From the NCBI GenBank assembly GCA_922989275.2, contig OV277867.1, positions 46,182,484 through 46,246,483 on the forward strand: DNA of 64,000 nt. Reading direction: 5' to 3'. The notes under the pieces are model-generated. The model was given only the letters and a program-made list of their open reading frames with translations. It had not been told where the DNA came from and searched no databases. Position numbers and translations under genes: made by a program. Each line of letters begins with the position of its first letter. Within the stretch, counting starts at the first letter, position 1. This document shows positions 23,380 to 38,300 of the stretch, piece by piece. Origin of the DNA: Gari tellinella. Taxonomy: Eukaryota > Mollusca > Bivalvia > Cardiida > Psammobiidae.

Positions 23380-26300
23380 CTGTAATAGTAATGAACTGAT
23401 TAACACATTTGCGCCAAGTGGTTTTTTCCATGCTTAAATATTGAATTAATCAAATTTGATATAAGAGGTGCCTGGTCTAAAATTCGGTTATTTCTGTATA
23501 TAAATTCCTATCAGCCAACAGTGTAGGCTCTGATCAGACGCCGCATTATATGATTTCTGATCAGAGTCTACCCGTTTTGCCTATAGATGTCTCTTTTATG
23601 GGACGCTAGGAACAAATGGGTTAATTAGTTCGCCAATTAACCACCAATGATATCAGCAATACTATCCGCCGTCTAAGACTCTTCTGATTAGTGGAACGAA
23701 CTACAGTAAAACCTCTCTATAACGGCCACTAAAGTGTGCTAATGTATTAGTTGTTTTTGACAGGTGACTGCTTAAAGCATGGTGACAGTAAAACAGAAAG
23801 CTCCTGTAGGAGCTTTCTGTTTTACTGTCACCTTGCTTTAAGCTGTCACCTGTCATTTAAATAACCAATTAGTCCTCGTTTTAGTGGTCGTTATAGAGAG
23901 GTTTTACTGTATACATAACCAGATGCCTTACTAAATTTTAAAAAAATAGAATACGAATGAAGAAGCTTTTTTCTCTACTTATGTGCTTTAAGCACTTATC
24001 TGTCTTTAAAACTGAAATTGTAATTAAAAAGGGATTAGCTAAACTAAACACTTATTTTCAAATATTTACCTAATCTACTTTCAATACCCTAACAGATGGT
24101 AGCTAGCTTAAAGCAAGTAGAAAATAAAGCAGAATGCGCCTTTTGGTACATTGTGCTTACTTTTAACATGTTTTAAGTGGTCATCTGCCTTCAAAACTAG
24201 CGGAAAGAGGCTATGTTGTAAGGGGTTACATACAAACAGTAAGAATTGCAGAACAAGTACTAATTCTTAATCTTCCTTTAATACTAAATAACAATCATAA
24301 GTACTTTTTTAGTCGACAAATTTCTATTAATTAGTGTCTGATTAATCGTCTTAAAAAATCAGACCGCTTAACCCATTACCCCATAGCCATTTCTAGTTTT
24401 GAAGATATGTGACCACTTAAAGTAGGTTGAAAGTAAAGCAGAAGGCGCATTCTGCTTCACTTTCAGCCTTTTCAGCTATTATCTGCAAGAATATCGAAAA
24501 TATTACTTATGATTCTTATTTCTAACAGTATAAATTGGAATTATTTTCTTCAGTAGAGGAATACATTAAAGGCGCAAAAAGGCGTATTTATGGGGTAATG
24601 GGTTAATAACACTAACCTGTAGTTACCATACAACCTATTGTAACCGCCTGTTGACCTGACAAAAACGAACTTGACCCACTAAAACAGAACAATTAAAATA
24701 AATAAAGATAGAATGTAAGAGCTATTGAAACTCGACAACATTTCTTTATCATTATACTAGTAGGTGATTAGCCCATTACCGTCAAAACTAACCGTTTGCT
24801 TTAAATCTTACACCGTCATTACAGACCTAAACGCTAAAATAATAATCTATGTCACAGAGGTCAAATGCAACGGTCAATATTACCAAACTGCATTGCAATA
24901 TATGTTGTACTTGAGGAGCTTTTAAAAATATGACATTGTGTGACAGGAGCTTCGGTAATTAGACTATAATTGACATAAACGCAAAACATTCACCTAAATC
25001 GAAGAGGTCAAAGTACCAAACTGTGATGTAAAATGCTGCACTCATTCAGGCATATCCGCATGTACAGCTATGTGGAGTCTAGCAGCTGTAATAAGTCAAT
25101 AACTGAGCGTACAGTTTGCTTTAGGTCACAGATATTCAAGTCAATGACCATGGGGCCCGTCTTACGACACGTCGTACGACAAAACGATCGTAAGTCAGAA
25201 CTTTAAGATATATAAAATTTCTATTTTCTCCATCTAATCCTGTCTTGTGACATCTCATTGCAAATGTCTTTTCAACACGATTTCAAAGAGATGTCACAAA
25301 ACAGGATAAGATGGAGAGAAATAAATAATTAAGAAATTAAGAATCTGACTTACGACAATGTTTGTCGTACGACGTTTCGTGAGACAGGCCCCATATTTCC
25401 AAACTATTTTGAAATCTAGTTTTAAATAACAGTGATCTTCATAGTTGACCTTAAGACACCATAATTATGCAAACATTATACAAAGTTTCAGTCACTGTTG
25501 TCATCCTTTATCCCGAAAACCAAAATATTTTGCAAATAAAAACAGTGACGTTCAAAGTTGACCTTTTGATCCCAAAAGAATCGTACTTAGATATTTTGCA
25601 TAAGCTTGCACTGAACATCAGTTTTTAATCTAATAGGTCATCTCTTACTCAATTTGTAACCATGAAACGAAAATATTGTGTTACATAAGTGACAGTGTCC
25701 TTCATAGCTTAATCTTTGACTCCAAAAGTCAACATAACATTGATATTCTCATAAGCTAACACTGGTCAAAGTTTCAAAACAATATTTCACCGTTTACTCT
25801 AGTTATCGTCCTGAAAACAGGTTCCAGTATCGTTAAAAACCCAATACATGTATTTTCAAATACATCTACAAGGGATAGTTCCTAATACTCAGCTTATCAG
25901 CTGAATACATCACTAAGCTGTCCTCAATTCAGGTGTATAAAATCATGACTACGCGTGTAATTGATCTTTAACCAATAAAAGGGAATAATACATGGACTTT
26001 AACATTGAAAGCAATAGCTATTCCCAATAATATAACCATTATAATCATTCTTATCATAATATAATCATTTTTGTTATAATACGTACTATTTTAAAAGTAC
26101 CTATACTAAATCGTATTGCCGTTCCCAATATTTTTTAGTCAAGTTGTAACGATGGTTTTCATTGGCTTTTGAAAGCCGGTCACACTATCTGCACGGAGGT
26201 TTGTATTCCATCGGCCAATAAGAAACTTTGGTGTAAGCTGAAAGGACCTAATATAAAAATGATAACCTCCGTTCTATAGTAATACATTTTGTAGAATATC

Positions 26301-29300
26301 TCGTAATTAAACGGACCAAATTCAATGATGTTTTGGAAAAATATTATTAAAACATTACACTTTATGATAAATAAAACTTCATAGACTTTTTTGTGGAAGT
26401 TGTTGATTTCAACACCTTTTTAAATGGCCATGTAAATAGGAAATATACATTGTAGATGTATACGGTAGTAAATAGGGAAACACATTTTAACGACACTGAT
26501 ACCTGTGCTCCGGTAACCAAATTACGGTCATACAGACGGACGACTTGACATATTGACAGACTAACAGACGGAGAGGCAGACAGAGACACATAACGCTTTT
26601 TTATAGTTAAAAAAGCACGGCTGTTAAAAGGTGAAGAGTATTTACCGTTTTAAAGGCGACTTCAATAGGGTCCCTCAGTACTACCCAGGTGACCGCCTCG
26701 TTGCAAAGGGGTGTAGTTAAACTTCCATGATAAGTGTACAAGGCACAATTGTTGTCTAAGAACATACTGACATCCGCAGTAGTGTTGAATCTCGCCTCTG
26801 TAAGTAGTGAAACGCGGTGAAAAACATAAAGTTACTACTATTTATGGTTTGGGTTATGATAAGGGTTATCGTAGAATTTGTTGATTTATGGTGGCGGTTA
26901 GGGTAAGGGTTATCATGTAATTTATTTGTGGTTAGAGTTATTGTTATCATAAACTTTGGTAATTTATTATGTTGATTAGGGTTACGGTTCTCATTAACTT
27001 TGGTCGACGATAACCCTAACCCTAACCACCAGCATCAATCAACAAAGTCAATGAAAACCCTAACCCTAATCACCAGCATAAATCAACAAAGTCATTAACA
27101 ACCCTAACCCTAATCACCAGCATAAATCAACAAAGTCATTAACAACCCTAACCCTAATCACCAGCATAAATCATCAAAGTCAATGTAAACCATAACACTA
27201 TCCACCAGCATAATCTTCAAAGTCAATATTAATACCCTAATACTATCTACCATTATACATCAACAAAGTCAATAACAACCCTAACCCTAACCATCCACCA
27301 TAAATCAACAAAGTCAATGATAACCCTAACCCAAACCACCAGCATAAATCAACAAAGTCAATGATAACCCAAACCCTATTCACAACCAGAAATCAACAAA
27401 GTCAATGATAACCCTAACCATAACCACCACCATAAATAAAAAAACCCTAACACTATCCACGATCATAAATCAACAATCACCATAATAAATCAACAAAAAC
27501 AATGATAATCTTAACCCTAACCACCAGCATCAATCAACAAAGTCAATGTTAACCCTAAACCTAATCACCACCATAAATCATCAAAGTCAAGGTTAATCCT
27601 AACGCTATCCGCCATCATAGATTAACAAAGTCAATAACAACCCTAACCCTAATCACCACCATAAGTAAAAAAAGTAAATGTTTACCCTAACACTATCATA
27701 AACAACCCTAACCTAATATCCACCACAAATCATCAAAGTCAAGGTAAACCCTAACACAATCCACCATCATAAATCAACAAAGTCAATTACAACCCTTACC
27801 CTAACCACCATCATAAATCATCAGTCAATGATAACATTAACCCTAACCACCATCATAAATCATCAGTCAATGATAACATTAACCCTAACCACCATCATAA
27901 ATCATCAGTCAATGATAACATTAACCTTAACCACCAGCATAAATCAACAAAGTCAATGATAACCCTGACCCTTATCACCACCATATATCATCAAAGTCAT
28001 TGTAAACCCCAACCCTATCCACCATCATAAATCAACAAAGTCATTAACAACCCTAACCCTAACAACCAGAATAAATCAGCAAAGTCAATGAAAACCCTTA
28101 CCCTAATCACCACCATAAATCATCAAATTCAAAGTAAACTCTAACCCTCACCACCATCATAATCATCAAAGTAAAGGTTAACCCTAACGCTATCCGCAAT
28201 CATTGATTAACAACGTTCATAACAACCCTAACCCTAACCACTACAATAAATCAACCCCTTCAAATTGTGATATGTAACATCAAAATTATTTCACTGTTTA
28301 AGTTGATATTCTATAACGTAACGCGTTGTTGTGGACATTGCAATTTATCAAAATTCTGAGACACGATTCACTCGAAAAGATAATTTCCTTTTAAATGCTG
28401 AAAACCGCATGAAAATCCGCCACCAACTGAAAAAGTAAAGCCTGTTAAAAAAGCCGTGGCGTTTAATCTTGTTCTTTTTATTTCAACCAATAAGAAAACA
28501 TATCTTTTAAGCGATATACCTTATCTCCACCCTAATAAAAAAACAATTATACGTGTATATTAATAATGATTTTAACATGGAAACGCATAAATCCCCCTAA
28601 TCAAACCCTTTAGTGTCTCATTATAATCTTCCCTTGGGTAGTAACACCGTAGAATTTGGTGCTTTAAATAAATGTGAAAGTGTTAGATTTGTTCAGTTAA
28701 CTCTCTATTACGAGTATGTGTGACCATGGTCAAAGAAAGTGTTCATACTTTATACGTACCACGAGCATACACGAGAGGTAGATTTTGATCCAAGAAAGTT
28801 GTAAACCTATTATCACGCAGCTTATCATCAGGTACAATCTGAAGACAAGACAAGATGAATAGATGAATATCAAAACAAAGATCAAATGTATCAATTCCCG
28901 TTCAAACATGTTCTTTGCTCGAAACAAGTATATGTATATTTTGCAAACACTGAAGGCCTGATTCCTTGTTGAGCCCTCTGATCAGGGTCTGTACTATTTA
29001 TTTTACTTTAAACATATGATGACTTGCGAATAGAAAAAAAAACAATATAGTGATTACTCTATGTATATTAAGAAAGACGAGCATTCATAACGATTAGAGG
29101 GTTGTTTGAAAGTTGCCTTGACATTTGCTTATAAAGCATTGGAGATGAGTAGTCAGCATTCTCCTCGAATCTCTAACCAATCAAAAGCTTGAGACTCATT
29201 TCAGACTCATTTCAAACCATTTCTGCTTATATCTGACTAATCAAAGGCTGGTATATGATATTCGACTTATCTCAAACGCTTTATAATTATAGGCCTAAGT

Positions 29301-32300
29301 TAACCAATTAAGAAGATATTGGTGTACATGTTTTTCTTGCTGGTTCTTGACTAGCTGTACAAACTTTGCAGATTCCACCAGCTGATCTATCCAAGCCCAA
29401 GAATGCATATTGTCGTAAAAACATCGATGTCGAAATCTTCAAGTATTATACATTATTAGTTTAAAAAGTAAATCATTAGACTTGTATAACCACTGCACTT
29501 TGCATGGAGGCGGTCTATAAACTTCATATAATGAAAATGATTTTGAAGAGTTTGATGTTATTTCAAGCTAGATAGAATCAAGAGAAGAACCTTCAAGACC
29601 ATGTCTTCGGGAACAAGGCAAGTTATCACTGACATAATTAACATTATTTTAAGGCGAAGTCTGATTGGCTAACAATCCGAGCACGTGAGTTTATGCATCC
29701 TATTGACTGACAGAGTACACAGAAATTCCCAATGATGAGCCCGACGTTGTTGCTTTTCAGAAATAATGTGGCCGACTGCGCGACTCGGTAAAATAATAAC
29801 TTGCTTACCGATACCTAGAAAGTGTTTTAATTTTTCTAAAGCTGCATAGAGTAAAGCAATTGCATTAATACTTTTTACCGGGCCCAGACCTCTCACTTAC
29901 AATCAGGACAGTGAGCATTCAGCATTGGAAGTACAGAGTGTGCATGACCAGCATACAAATGTAGTCATATAGATGGCTCATTTGGCCTTTTGAATGTGTT
30001 TTATTCCTGCACGAAGCGGTCATTTGTCAAAACTACAACAGTTTTATTGTCTTTTAGTGGTCGTTTAACACAAGTTTGACTGTTTACCATCTCTATTTGT
30101 TTGCTAAGCACCTAGGGTAAAATCTCCATGGGTACCAATGCATTGACCCTATCATTTCTCATCTCATAACTTCCAACTGTTTTGTTCGCTTTCTTCCAAA
30201 TTTGGAGATGTTTTGAACAAAAGTTTATTTTACAGATATATGTACTGATAAATTGTACATTTGTTGAGGTCCTGTAGGCGAAACCCGATGAAATTATCAA
30301 ATTGTGAACTTTCTGAGAATTCACAATTTTGTTCAAATCCATTGGATTCTACATTGTACTTATCTTAGAGATGCTATTCGTTGGTAAAAACAATGTTTTA
30401 CCTTTCAATGTTCAAGTGTAACATCTGTAAGAAATATATAATTCAATGGATTGATCTCTTTAGTAATTTCCTCGGGTTTCGCCTACAAGACCTCAACTAA
30501 TGTGACGGTTATCAGAATCTAGTAATTTCGAATCCTTTGTTATATCGACTGACCTTGACAAACTTTGAAATGACAGCGATTCCATCTTTGTGTCGGCTTG
30601 CTTCTTCCAAAGTACCATGCCTACTATTAAAAAACACCATATGAACCTGAAAAATAGTAGCATTTTAACCCAGTTGTGCCCACGGTCCCATAAATGGAAC
30701 ATAGGCAAACAGTGTAGACTCTGAATCAGAGTCTACACTGTTAGCTGATAGGAATTTCAGTATAAAACAAAATGAAAATGAATTTTGTTTACCAGGCATC
30801 CCTTTAATAAAAAATGGACTAATCCAAGATGAATCCACTTGGCGTAAATTGGTTATTAAAATGAGTTCCAAAAGAACACTAACTCTAAAGAAAGTCTATT
30901 GTCGAAGTATAAGATAGACAGCTGATTAAGTCATTATTATATCCTGTTTCTAGTTTTGAAACAAGTGACCCCTTAAAGAAGGTTAAAAGTAAAGCAGAAT
31001 GCGCCTTATGACACATTCTGCTTGACTTTCAGACAGCTGTAAGCTTCCATCTTCTAGGATAGATATATTCCTTATGTTGCATATTTATAACTGCATTAGT
31101 TTGAACAACTTGTACCAGTATTTTCTACAGTCGAGAAGTAATTCAATGGGTGTTAAAATGAGTAGCGTTGGAGCAATGTGTTAAGCAAACTGTTTTGATT
31201 TACCCTTCTTAAGCTTTCAGTATCCCTTTATATCTTCATTTTTCAGATTTACGTATTCAAACTTTGTCAAATTGTTGTATGTTTTTTTTACCAAAGAACC
31301 ATTAAATAGAGTGTTAACCCGTGACGCAACGCCGGGCAACGCGGTGTCTGATCTGAACCAAAATTGTTTGCCGATATTGGCCAAGTCGTTAAACTGGCAA
31401 TATAGTCTTTAACACTATCAATGTTTAATGTTGAGTACGCATCTGCTCTGAATCAAATTTCAGGTACTAGTGAACTCATAAATACCAGTTAAAGATTTAA
31501 ATTACATCCAGTGTAGAGTTAATCATTACTTCCTGCTAAAACAACAACATGTGTGTCTATTGCTAACCGTTTTGAGTCAGACCAGATGCCGGGGCTACAA
31601 AACAGCGTGCAATGAACTAAATCAGCTTTAAGAATTTTATGTAAGATCCTCTATGTAAGTTATTTAATGATCGTCTTTATCTAATAAGTATGTACATGTG
31701 TATGTTATAAATAGGCCTTTTTTATCCAAGATAAAGCAGTTTCCAACAAATAATGTTTTGATGTTTGCATATGTTTCCATGTTAATATTTTACTTACCTC
31801 TCCATCAAATCTCTTCCTGTTGATCGTGTGCTCAGCTCCTGGGTACAGACGAGATGCTGCTCTTTCGGCCTGAAAGCATATAAACATTTACTTATAAAAG
31901 TGTACTCACTAAAATAAACAAAATGCTTTAATATTTGTTTCAGCTTAAGACCTTTGGCATACGGAAGTCGGTCTTGCGGGCGAGCGGATGTGCGTCTTGA
32001 CGACATAGACTTTTTCCGTACGTGCTTATACTAGAAAATTTATATAAAGGAACTGTTGATACGATTTAGTATAATCCTTCATAGCGCAGTCAGTAGAGTG
32101 ATTGACTAGCAATTCAAAGGTCATAGGTTCTAGACCCATTCAATCCAAATATTTTTTTTACGTGTCCGATTTATTGACTTGTAAATCCATAACCGCAGTG
32201 ATCAAGGGACATTTTATGTTTAGTCTTCGTTGATTAGAATTAGTGATGTTATATACGGTCCAATTATATGTCCACTTACATGTACGTTTTAGTTTAATGA

Positions 32301-35300
32301 CTTACAAGTCAATAAAATCGGTATACATGTATACGATTTGATCGAACAATAAAGCCACACATTGAAGCTTATCAATACGTCAACCTTTTCAAGATCGATA
32401 TTGCCCATTATAATTATGTTTAAACAATACAATTAACCTTTTATGCAAGTCCATGAACAAATAATAATGGATTTGCAACTTCAAACATCCCACATTTTAA
32501 TAAGAAATTCTCTTATTACAACAAATCCTGTCTGTAATATTTTCTAATTTTTTCAGACTAACTATTTCATCAACCATATATTTGAATAAAATGAAAACAA
32601 ATATACATTGAATGAGTCAGTTTTTTGTAATTCAATATTTTAGCATTTTGCAAAAGTTAAATAGCTGATAACATCTTTCTGAACACCTTTATTCAAAATG
32701 TTTTTAGCTTTTCTTGCAATGAATGTTGTGGACTACTTATTGGGCGAGATTTATAGTCATTAGCTTTATCTATTTGAGAAAAATAAAATAATCAAAATTC
32801 CAGGTTTTTGTCAGAAAAAATAGACCTTAAAAACAAACCACACGATAAATGTTGCCTATATTTTCACACATTGTTTCTTAAGCTATTATCATTCTTCATG
32901 AAAAGTTTCATAACACCTTGTATAGAAACTTCGCATCTGCGAAGTACGTTAATGCAATACAACTATACAGAAAAAAAAATTTCCTTTAGAGCTTTCCGAT
33001 AAACCTCTCCATTACTACCACTTAATTGTGTTTATTAGCTGGGCCCGTTTAAAAAATCTTCGTACGAAACATGTTGTCGTAAGTCAGATAATAAAAGTCT
33101 AAATTATTATCTATTTCTCTATCTATTCCCCTTTGTAATCCAACGAGATGTCACAAGACAGGGTTAGATGGGGAAATCAGAAATAAAATGTATTTTACAG
33201 TTTATACTTACCACGCCCTGTAATCTCTGGCTCCATCAAATTTTCGCGATGTATTGAAAAAAGAGCCAAAGAAACTTCCGAGAAGCAGCCAAAGACAGGA
33301 AACGGCCACGAAAAGTAAGAAAAACAATGCATCGTGCACATATTTCTTCTTCTATAAAAGTCTTTAAGTGTTTTTCCAAAAATCGGGCTTCGTCATTCCA
33401 CATAGAAATGTTCATATCTTAAGTCCGTGTTGGTTGATTTGCAAAACAATTTTGTTTGTAACCGTTACATTGAACCAAAGTTTGGACAATGACCCGATCA
33501 TTGTTTGCCTTACCTTTCGTGGCCATATCCTGTCTTTGGCTGCTTCTCTGAAGTTTCTTTGGCTCTTTTTATAATACATCGCGAAAATGTGATGGAGCCA
33601 GAGATTACAGGGCGTGCTTACGAACGTTTTTGTCGTGTGAAGTTTAATGAAACGACCCCCAGGTGTTTAAGGAAGATGACTGCTCAAGCAAGGTGAACGT
33701 AAAACAGAAAGCTCCGTTCACATTGCTCTAATCTGCCACCGGTCTAAGCCCTGTTTTAGTGGTCGCAATAGAGGGGTAATACTGTGTATACTACAGACAC
33801 CTATCTATAGAAACACCAATGTGGCTCTTGAAATGTCGACCGCTTGCCACAAGTTTGACTGTACTTAAATAATTTTTATTTGTCCATGTTTCACACCAGC
33901 AAAAGTACCGATAGCTGGAATGAGGGTTTAAGAGGCGGTTTGTAACGATAGATTGGTTTAATACAGTGATCCCTCTCTACAACGGCCCGAACAACGACCT
34001 CCTCCTTACAACGACACTTGCTCCTGTTCCCTAAACAGAACAATTATGTCTAACGCTATTACTTCTGTAATATCGTCTGCTTAAAGTTGTCGTCTACTGT
34101 TTTTCTCAAAGTTATTTATTGGACATTTTGACAGATTAATGACGAGTGACAAACAGCTTGAATCCAGACCAGACGCCGCTCTACGCGGCGTCTGATCTTG
34201 ATTCAAGCTGTTTGCTCATGTAAGCCAATTCCCTCCCTATAACGACTCCCTTCGAACAACACATACACTCTGAACATGTCTCCCATTGGTCGTCTTTGTA
34301 GAGAGGGATCCCTGTACTTTAGAGAGGAAAAATAAGAGACAGAAAGTAGGCCCGATACAGACAAACAGAAGAGGTGGATAGACATATTGACAACAAACAG
34401 TCAGACATACGCCGTAAGGGTTAGTTGAGATATAAAGAAATGCTATAGAGACTGTACTACGAGTTTGATCAAACCCATTTCTAACCAATATGGGTTACAA
34501 ATAGACCGTTACATCTATTTAAGTTGAAAAAACAAATTTTACACAAGTTTTGTGTGAAAAAATGTTTAATGGTTGTTTTTAACTTTATTTAAGTACAACG
34601 TTCAACAGTTCAGTCTCTTCTTAAATACGTCAGAAATCATTTTCATCGGCCCTTCAATTTCTTAACAAATGAAAAGTTTGATTTCGGCGATTTAATTTCG
34701 TTTACAACTTACGCCAGTATGGTTTAGAAAATTCTTTGCATTTTTGACAACCTAAATATACTTGCAACCTTTTTTCAGGCACGAAAGGTACAATCTATGT
34801 TATGTGGACTGGGTCAAGGTTATAAAGATTTGAATTGAGTCTAAAGTCAAATGCTTGAGAATACACTCAGACTCAGCTCAAAGGCTTTATAACCATTGAC
34901 CCCGGTTCCAGATCAATTATTGCTTTTTGGAGCGTTTCGTTTCGAGAAAGAAAACCGAAGACTATTCAGCAGTTTTGCTAGTGTCAAAGTGACCAATGTT
35001 GGCAAAGTCAGGACTTTCCCAATAACGGCGGTGAATGAATTCAGGAAGATGAGTTTGGCTAATCTCATTCGTTACGAAGCAGCGCATGGGATCAAAACCA
35101 CAGGGCTGCCTTCCTTTTATGGGCGGATGATATTCAACTGGCAAGGCGAAGCTAACCTTTGGCAAAGATAAACTATTTTTTAGGGTTGATAGGTATAGTC
35201 AAACAACTAAGTCTGACGTGTCACGGGGTCGCCGAGTCCATTTATAAGGGAGATCAGCATTTCGGATATCCTCGTGTCATTTATTAAGAAAATGTTTTGT

Positions 35301-38300
35301 TGATAGGTATAAACAATGATACCAGTAGTTATCGGGCATAGGGCCATTAGCAATTGTGCGACCAGCGTAAATTTTATTAAGCGCGGGTTCGAGTCTCGCA
35401 TCCACCAACATATTTTTATTTGCTAAAAGGTATTAAGTATTCTACAATTACTTATTATTATATTTTGATTGATTTTTACCCCTTTCTTTTGTTTTCATGG
35501 GTTTTAATATTTTATTTCCATTTTTTCTGTAAGCAGGGCTCCAGATAAGGGGGTATTTCAAAAGTCTAAAATCTGTATGTCAGCACCAAACTTTATGGTG
35601 TTTATACTCATTAGAATCATCTCATTGAGACAATTCTTATTAGTAGTCACATCATAGGGTTTAGTACAGACATGAAGAGGAAAAGATTGAAAAATGTGAG
35701 TTAACTCTTTCTTATCTGGACACCTGTGTAATTCATTTCATTTCAATACATGTGCAATCAATTTTCTCCCTCACTGGCAGTGTCCGTCTCTGATGAGTCA
35801 GCTTCATTATCATCTGTGTCCGATGTCAGGTCTATTATAAAGTTTTCAATAATGTCATCTATAGCAATGTCCGATTCCCAATATGTTCGTTCAATATCCT
35901 GTACGTGAAAAACGCATCTTTGCCAATCACTAGCTGTTATAGAGTTCAATCCCTCGTCGATCAATGATTTCACCTTTTCCATTCTGAAACAACATTTCTT
36001 CTAGCAATAAATCCTGAAGAAAGCAAATATACATCATTAAAAATACAGAATTTCCTTAATTTATTTCTTCCAGGTCTCTACTGGTATATTGAAGATTTTG
36101 AATTAAAATTTCAATGTCGTGACAACAACTCATCCACTGCATATACAGGCTTGCTCTGACGTTGCTTAACTATTGCTAGTAGTTCAGACTTTAGCATGTC
36201 GGTGCCACATTGAGCATCATGCCTCTGCAGCCAGCTGATGATGTCGGCCTTTCTGGTTGCCATTGTTGGTGCCTTATCCACTTGTACAGTGTGATATGAC
36301 GCGTTGTCCATAACAACTGCTGACCTAGCCGGAAGGTTTGGTATCAGCTTTTGTAAAGTTTCGGCTGTTCATCTCATCATGATAGTCCCCAGAAGCAGAG
36401 TGCGCTTTGAAGACCAACTCTGCTCCTGGTATGAAGCCATGTGTGCCACCAGCATGGAATATTATCATTCGCTGTCCTGAAATATAAGGTTCAAACCTAT
36501 GTATAGTGGTCAATGAATACAACACACTAAAAGCTTTATCGACAGGTGACTGCTTAATGCAGGTCAAAAGAAATGCAGATCGATATTTTGTCTAGCTTTA
36601 AGCAGCTAAGTGTCTACACATTAATAATTAATAACTGCAGTCTTCGGTCTTACATACTGCCTATGGGTCTTTTACTCGCCGTTGTACACATGTTTGACTG
36701 TGGCCTAAAATATTTTAGGTAAAATACATTAAATTAATATGTAACATTTTAAGGGTACATGTATTATAAGCATTACCTTTAGAAAATGGAACTTTGTGTT
36801 CAATGCCCTCTGCAGCCCAGCACTTAGGGACAGTATGACAACTGTGCACGTATGTCTCGTCAGTATATACTATATAGTAACGTTGGGTGCGTAGTTGCTT
36901 AATCCTACGTAGATACGTCATTCGCTGGTGCGTTACGTCTGGACGCTCCATCAGCACCTTCCGGTTTGTCCTACATTTACGATAAGTGAAACCGATCTGC
37001 TTTAGCTGTTTGCGTAATTACTCCCTTGAGCCGGAGTAGCCGATGCTTTCTTTCAGTGCAGCTAAGATGTTGTTAAGGGTGGGCAGCATCTTTTGGTGCG
37101 TATACATCGTCTGGATTGTCCTTCGCAGCACGGCCTTGTCAAAATCATCCAGATCGATTGACGTCTTTGGTGTGCATGCGTCTTGGTCAACTCTTGGCTT
37201 TGGTCTACATACTCTCCTAAATGATGAGACGCTCACCCCAGTAATTGCTGCCATACGTTCAGTTGACTTGTTCAAATCGTACAAGAGTCCCTCTTTTTTT
37301 CTAAGGTGCAAAAGCTCTCGACATTTTTTAAAATTTCTTTCGCGTCATCGCTGAATTTATTGGCGATCTTCTTGTTCATTTTGTGTAATTGAACTGACCA
37401 ATATTTCGAATACACTTCGTCTTATATATATAGTGTATCATGCGAAGAGCACGAGTAACTCGTGCCCGTGTACAAGACAATTGCTAAAACTCATATCGAT
37501 ATTTATAAAACATCATCATTTTGTATTTTTAAAATATGGCTAATATAGGATTCGAAATCGAACAAAGGCAAACTTTTCTTAACATTGACGAACCTGTGCA
37601 TAAATGGTCAGTATAATTATACAGAATAAAAAAGAATAATGCTTTACTTTCATTAAATATTTAAAAAAAAAAAAGTTTACGGTCGACGCGGGATTCGAAC
37701 TCACACTGAATAAAAATATTCCTAGCGTACCTAGACTTTGCCTACTGCGCTAGACTGCTGACACTAATTCACCCTTCATTTTTATCTCAAATACTAAACC
37801 CGGCTCTTCAAAAAAACGGTCCGAGAACTTGCGGAATGCTGTTCTCCCTAAAAAATGGACTCGGCTGACCTTTGACACGTCAGACCTAGTTGTTTGACAA
37901 TATAGTTCCGTAATATATCGTTATTGTCCGATACTTTCAATTTGAAGAAACACAATTTATGCGTGCATCAATATTCACGTGCAATTGGTATATACAGTGC
38001 TACCTCTCTACAACAACACCCACTGGAAGAAAAAGATTGCGTGCGTTGTTCGTAGGGCATTGTTATAGGAAGAGAAATTTTTGCAAACAGCTTGAATCCA
38101 GACCAGACGCCGCGTTACGCGGCGTCTGGTCTGGATTCAAGCTGTTTGTCATTCTTCAGTATCTTCCTTCTGTCAAAAGGTCCACTAATATGTAATGATG
38201 AGAAAAAACCGGCAGACGACAACGGTAAATTCCGATAATAAAAGAGCATGCTGCCGGCCCAAAAGTTGAAATTCAAAGTTCCGTATCGAAACTTCGCCCT

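Noticed and set aside
26840..28262. A true chromosome end
   Set aside because: The repeat is degenerate, mixed with a spacer, flips orientation and lies inside an intron between coding exons.
29669..29896. Candidate for the missing gene B exon 5
   Set aside because: No CA motif in any frame; the real exon 5 (VHMVFFN) was found at 30554-30646 with matching phases.
35335..35405. A functional tRNA gene
   Set aside because: B box is good but acceptor and anticodon arms do not fold; better explained as a SINE head.
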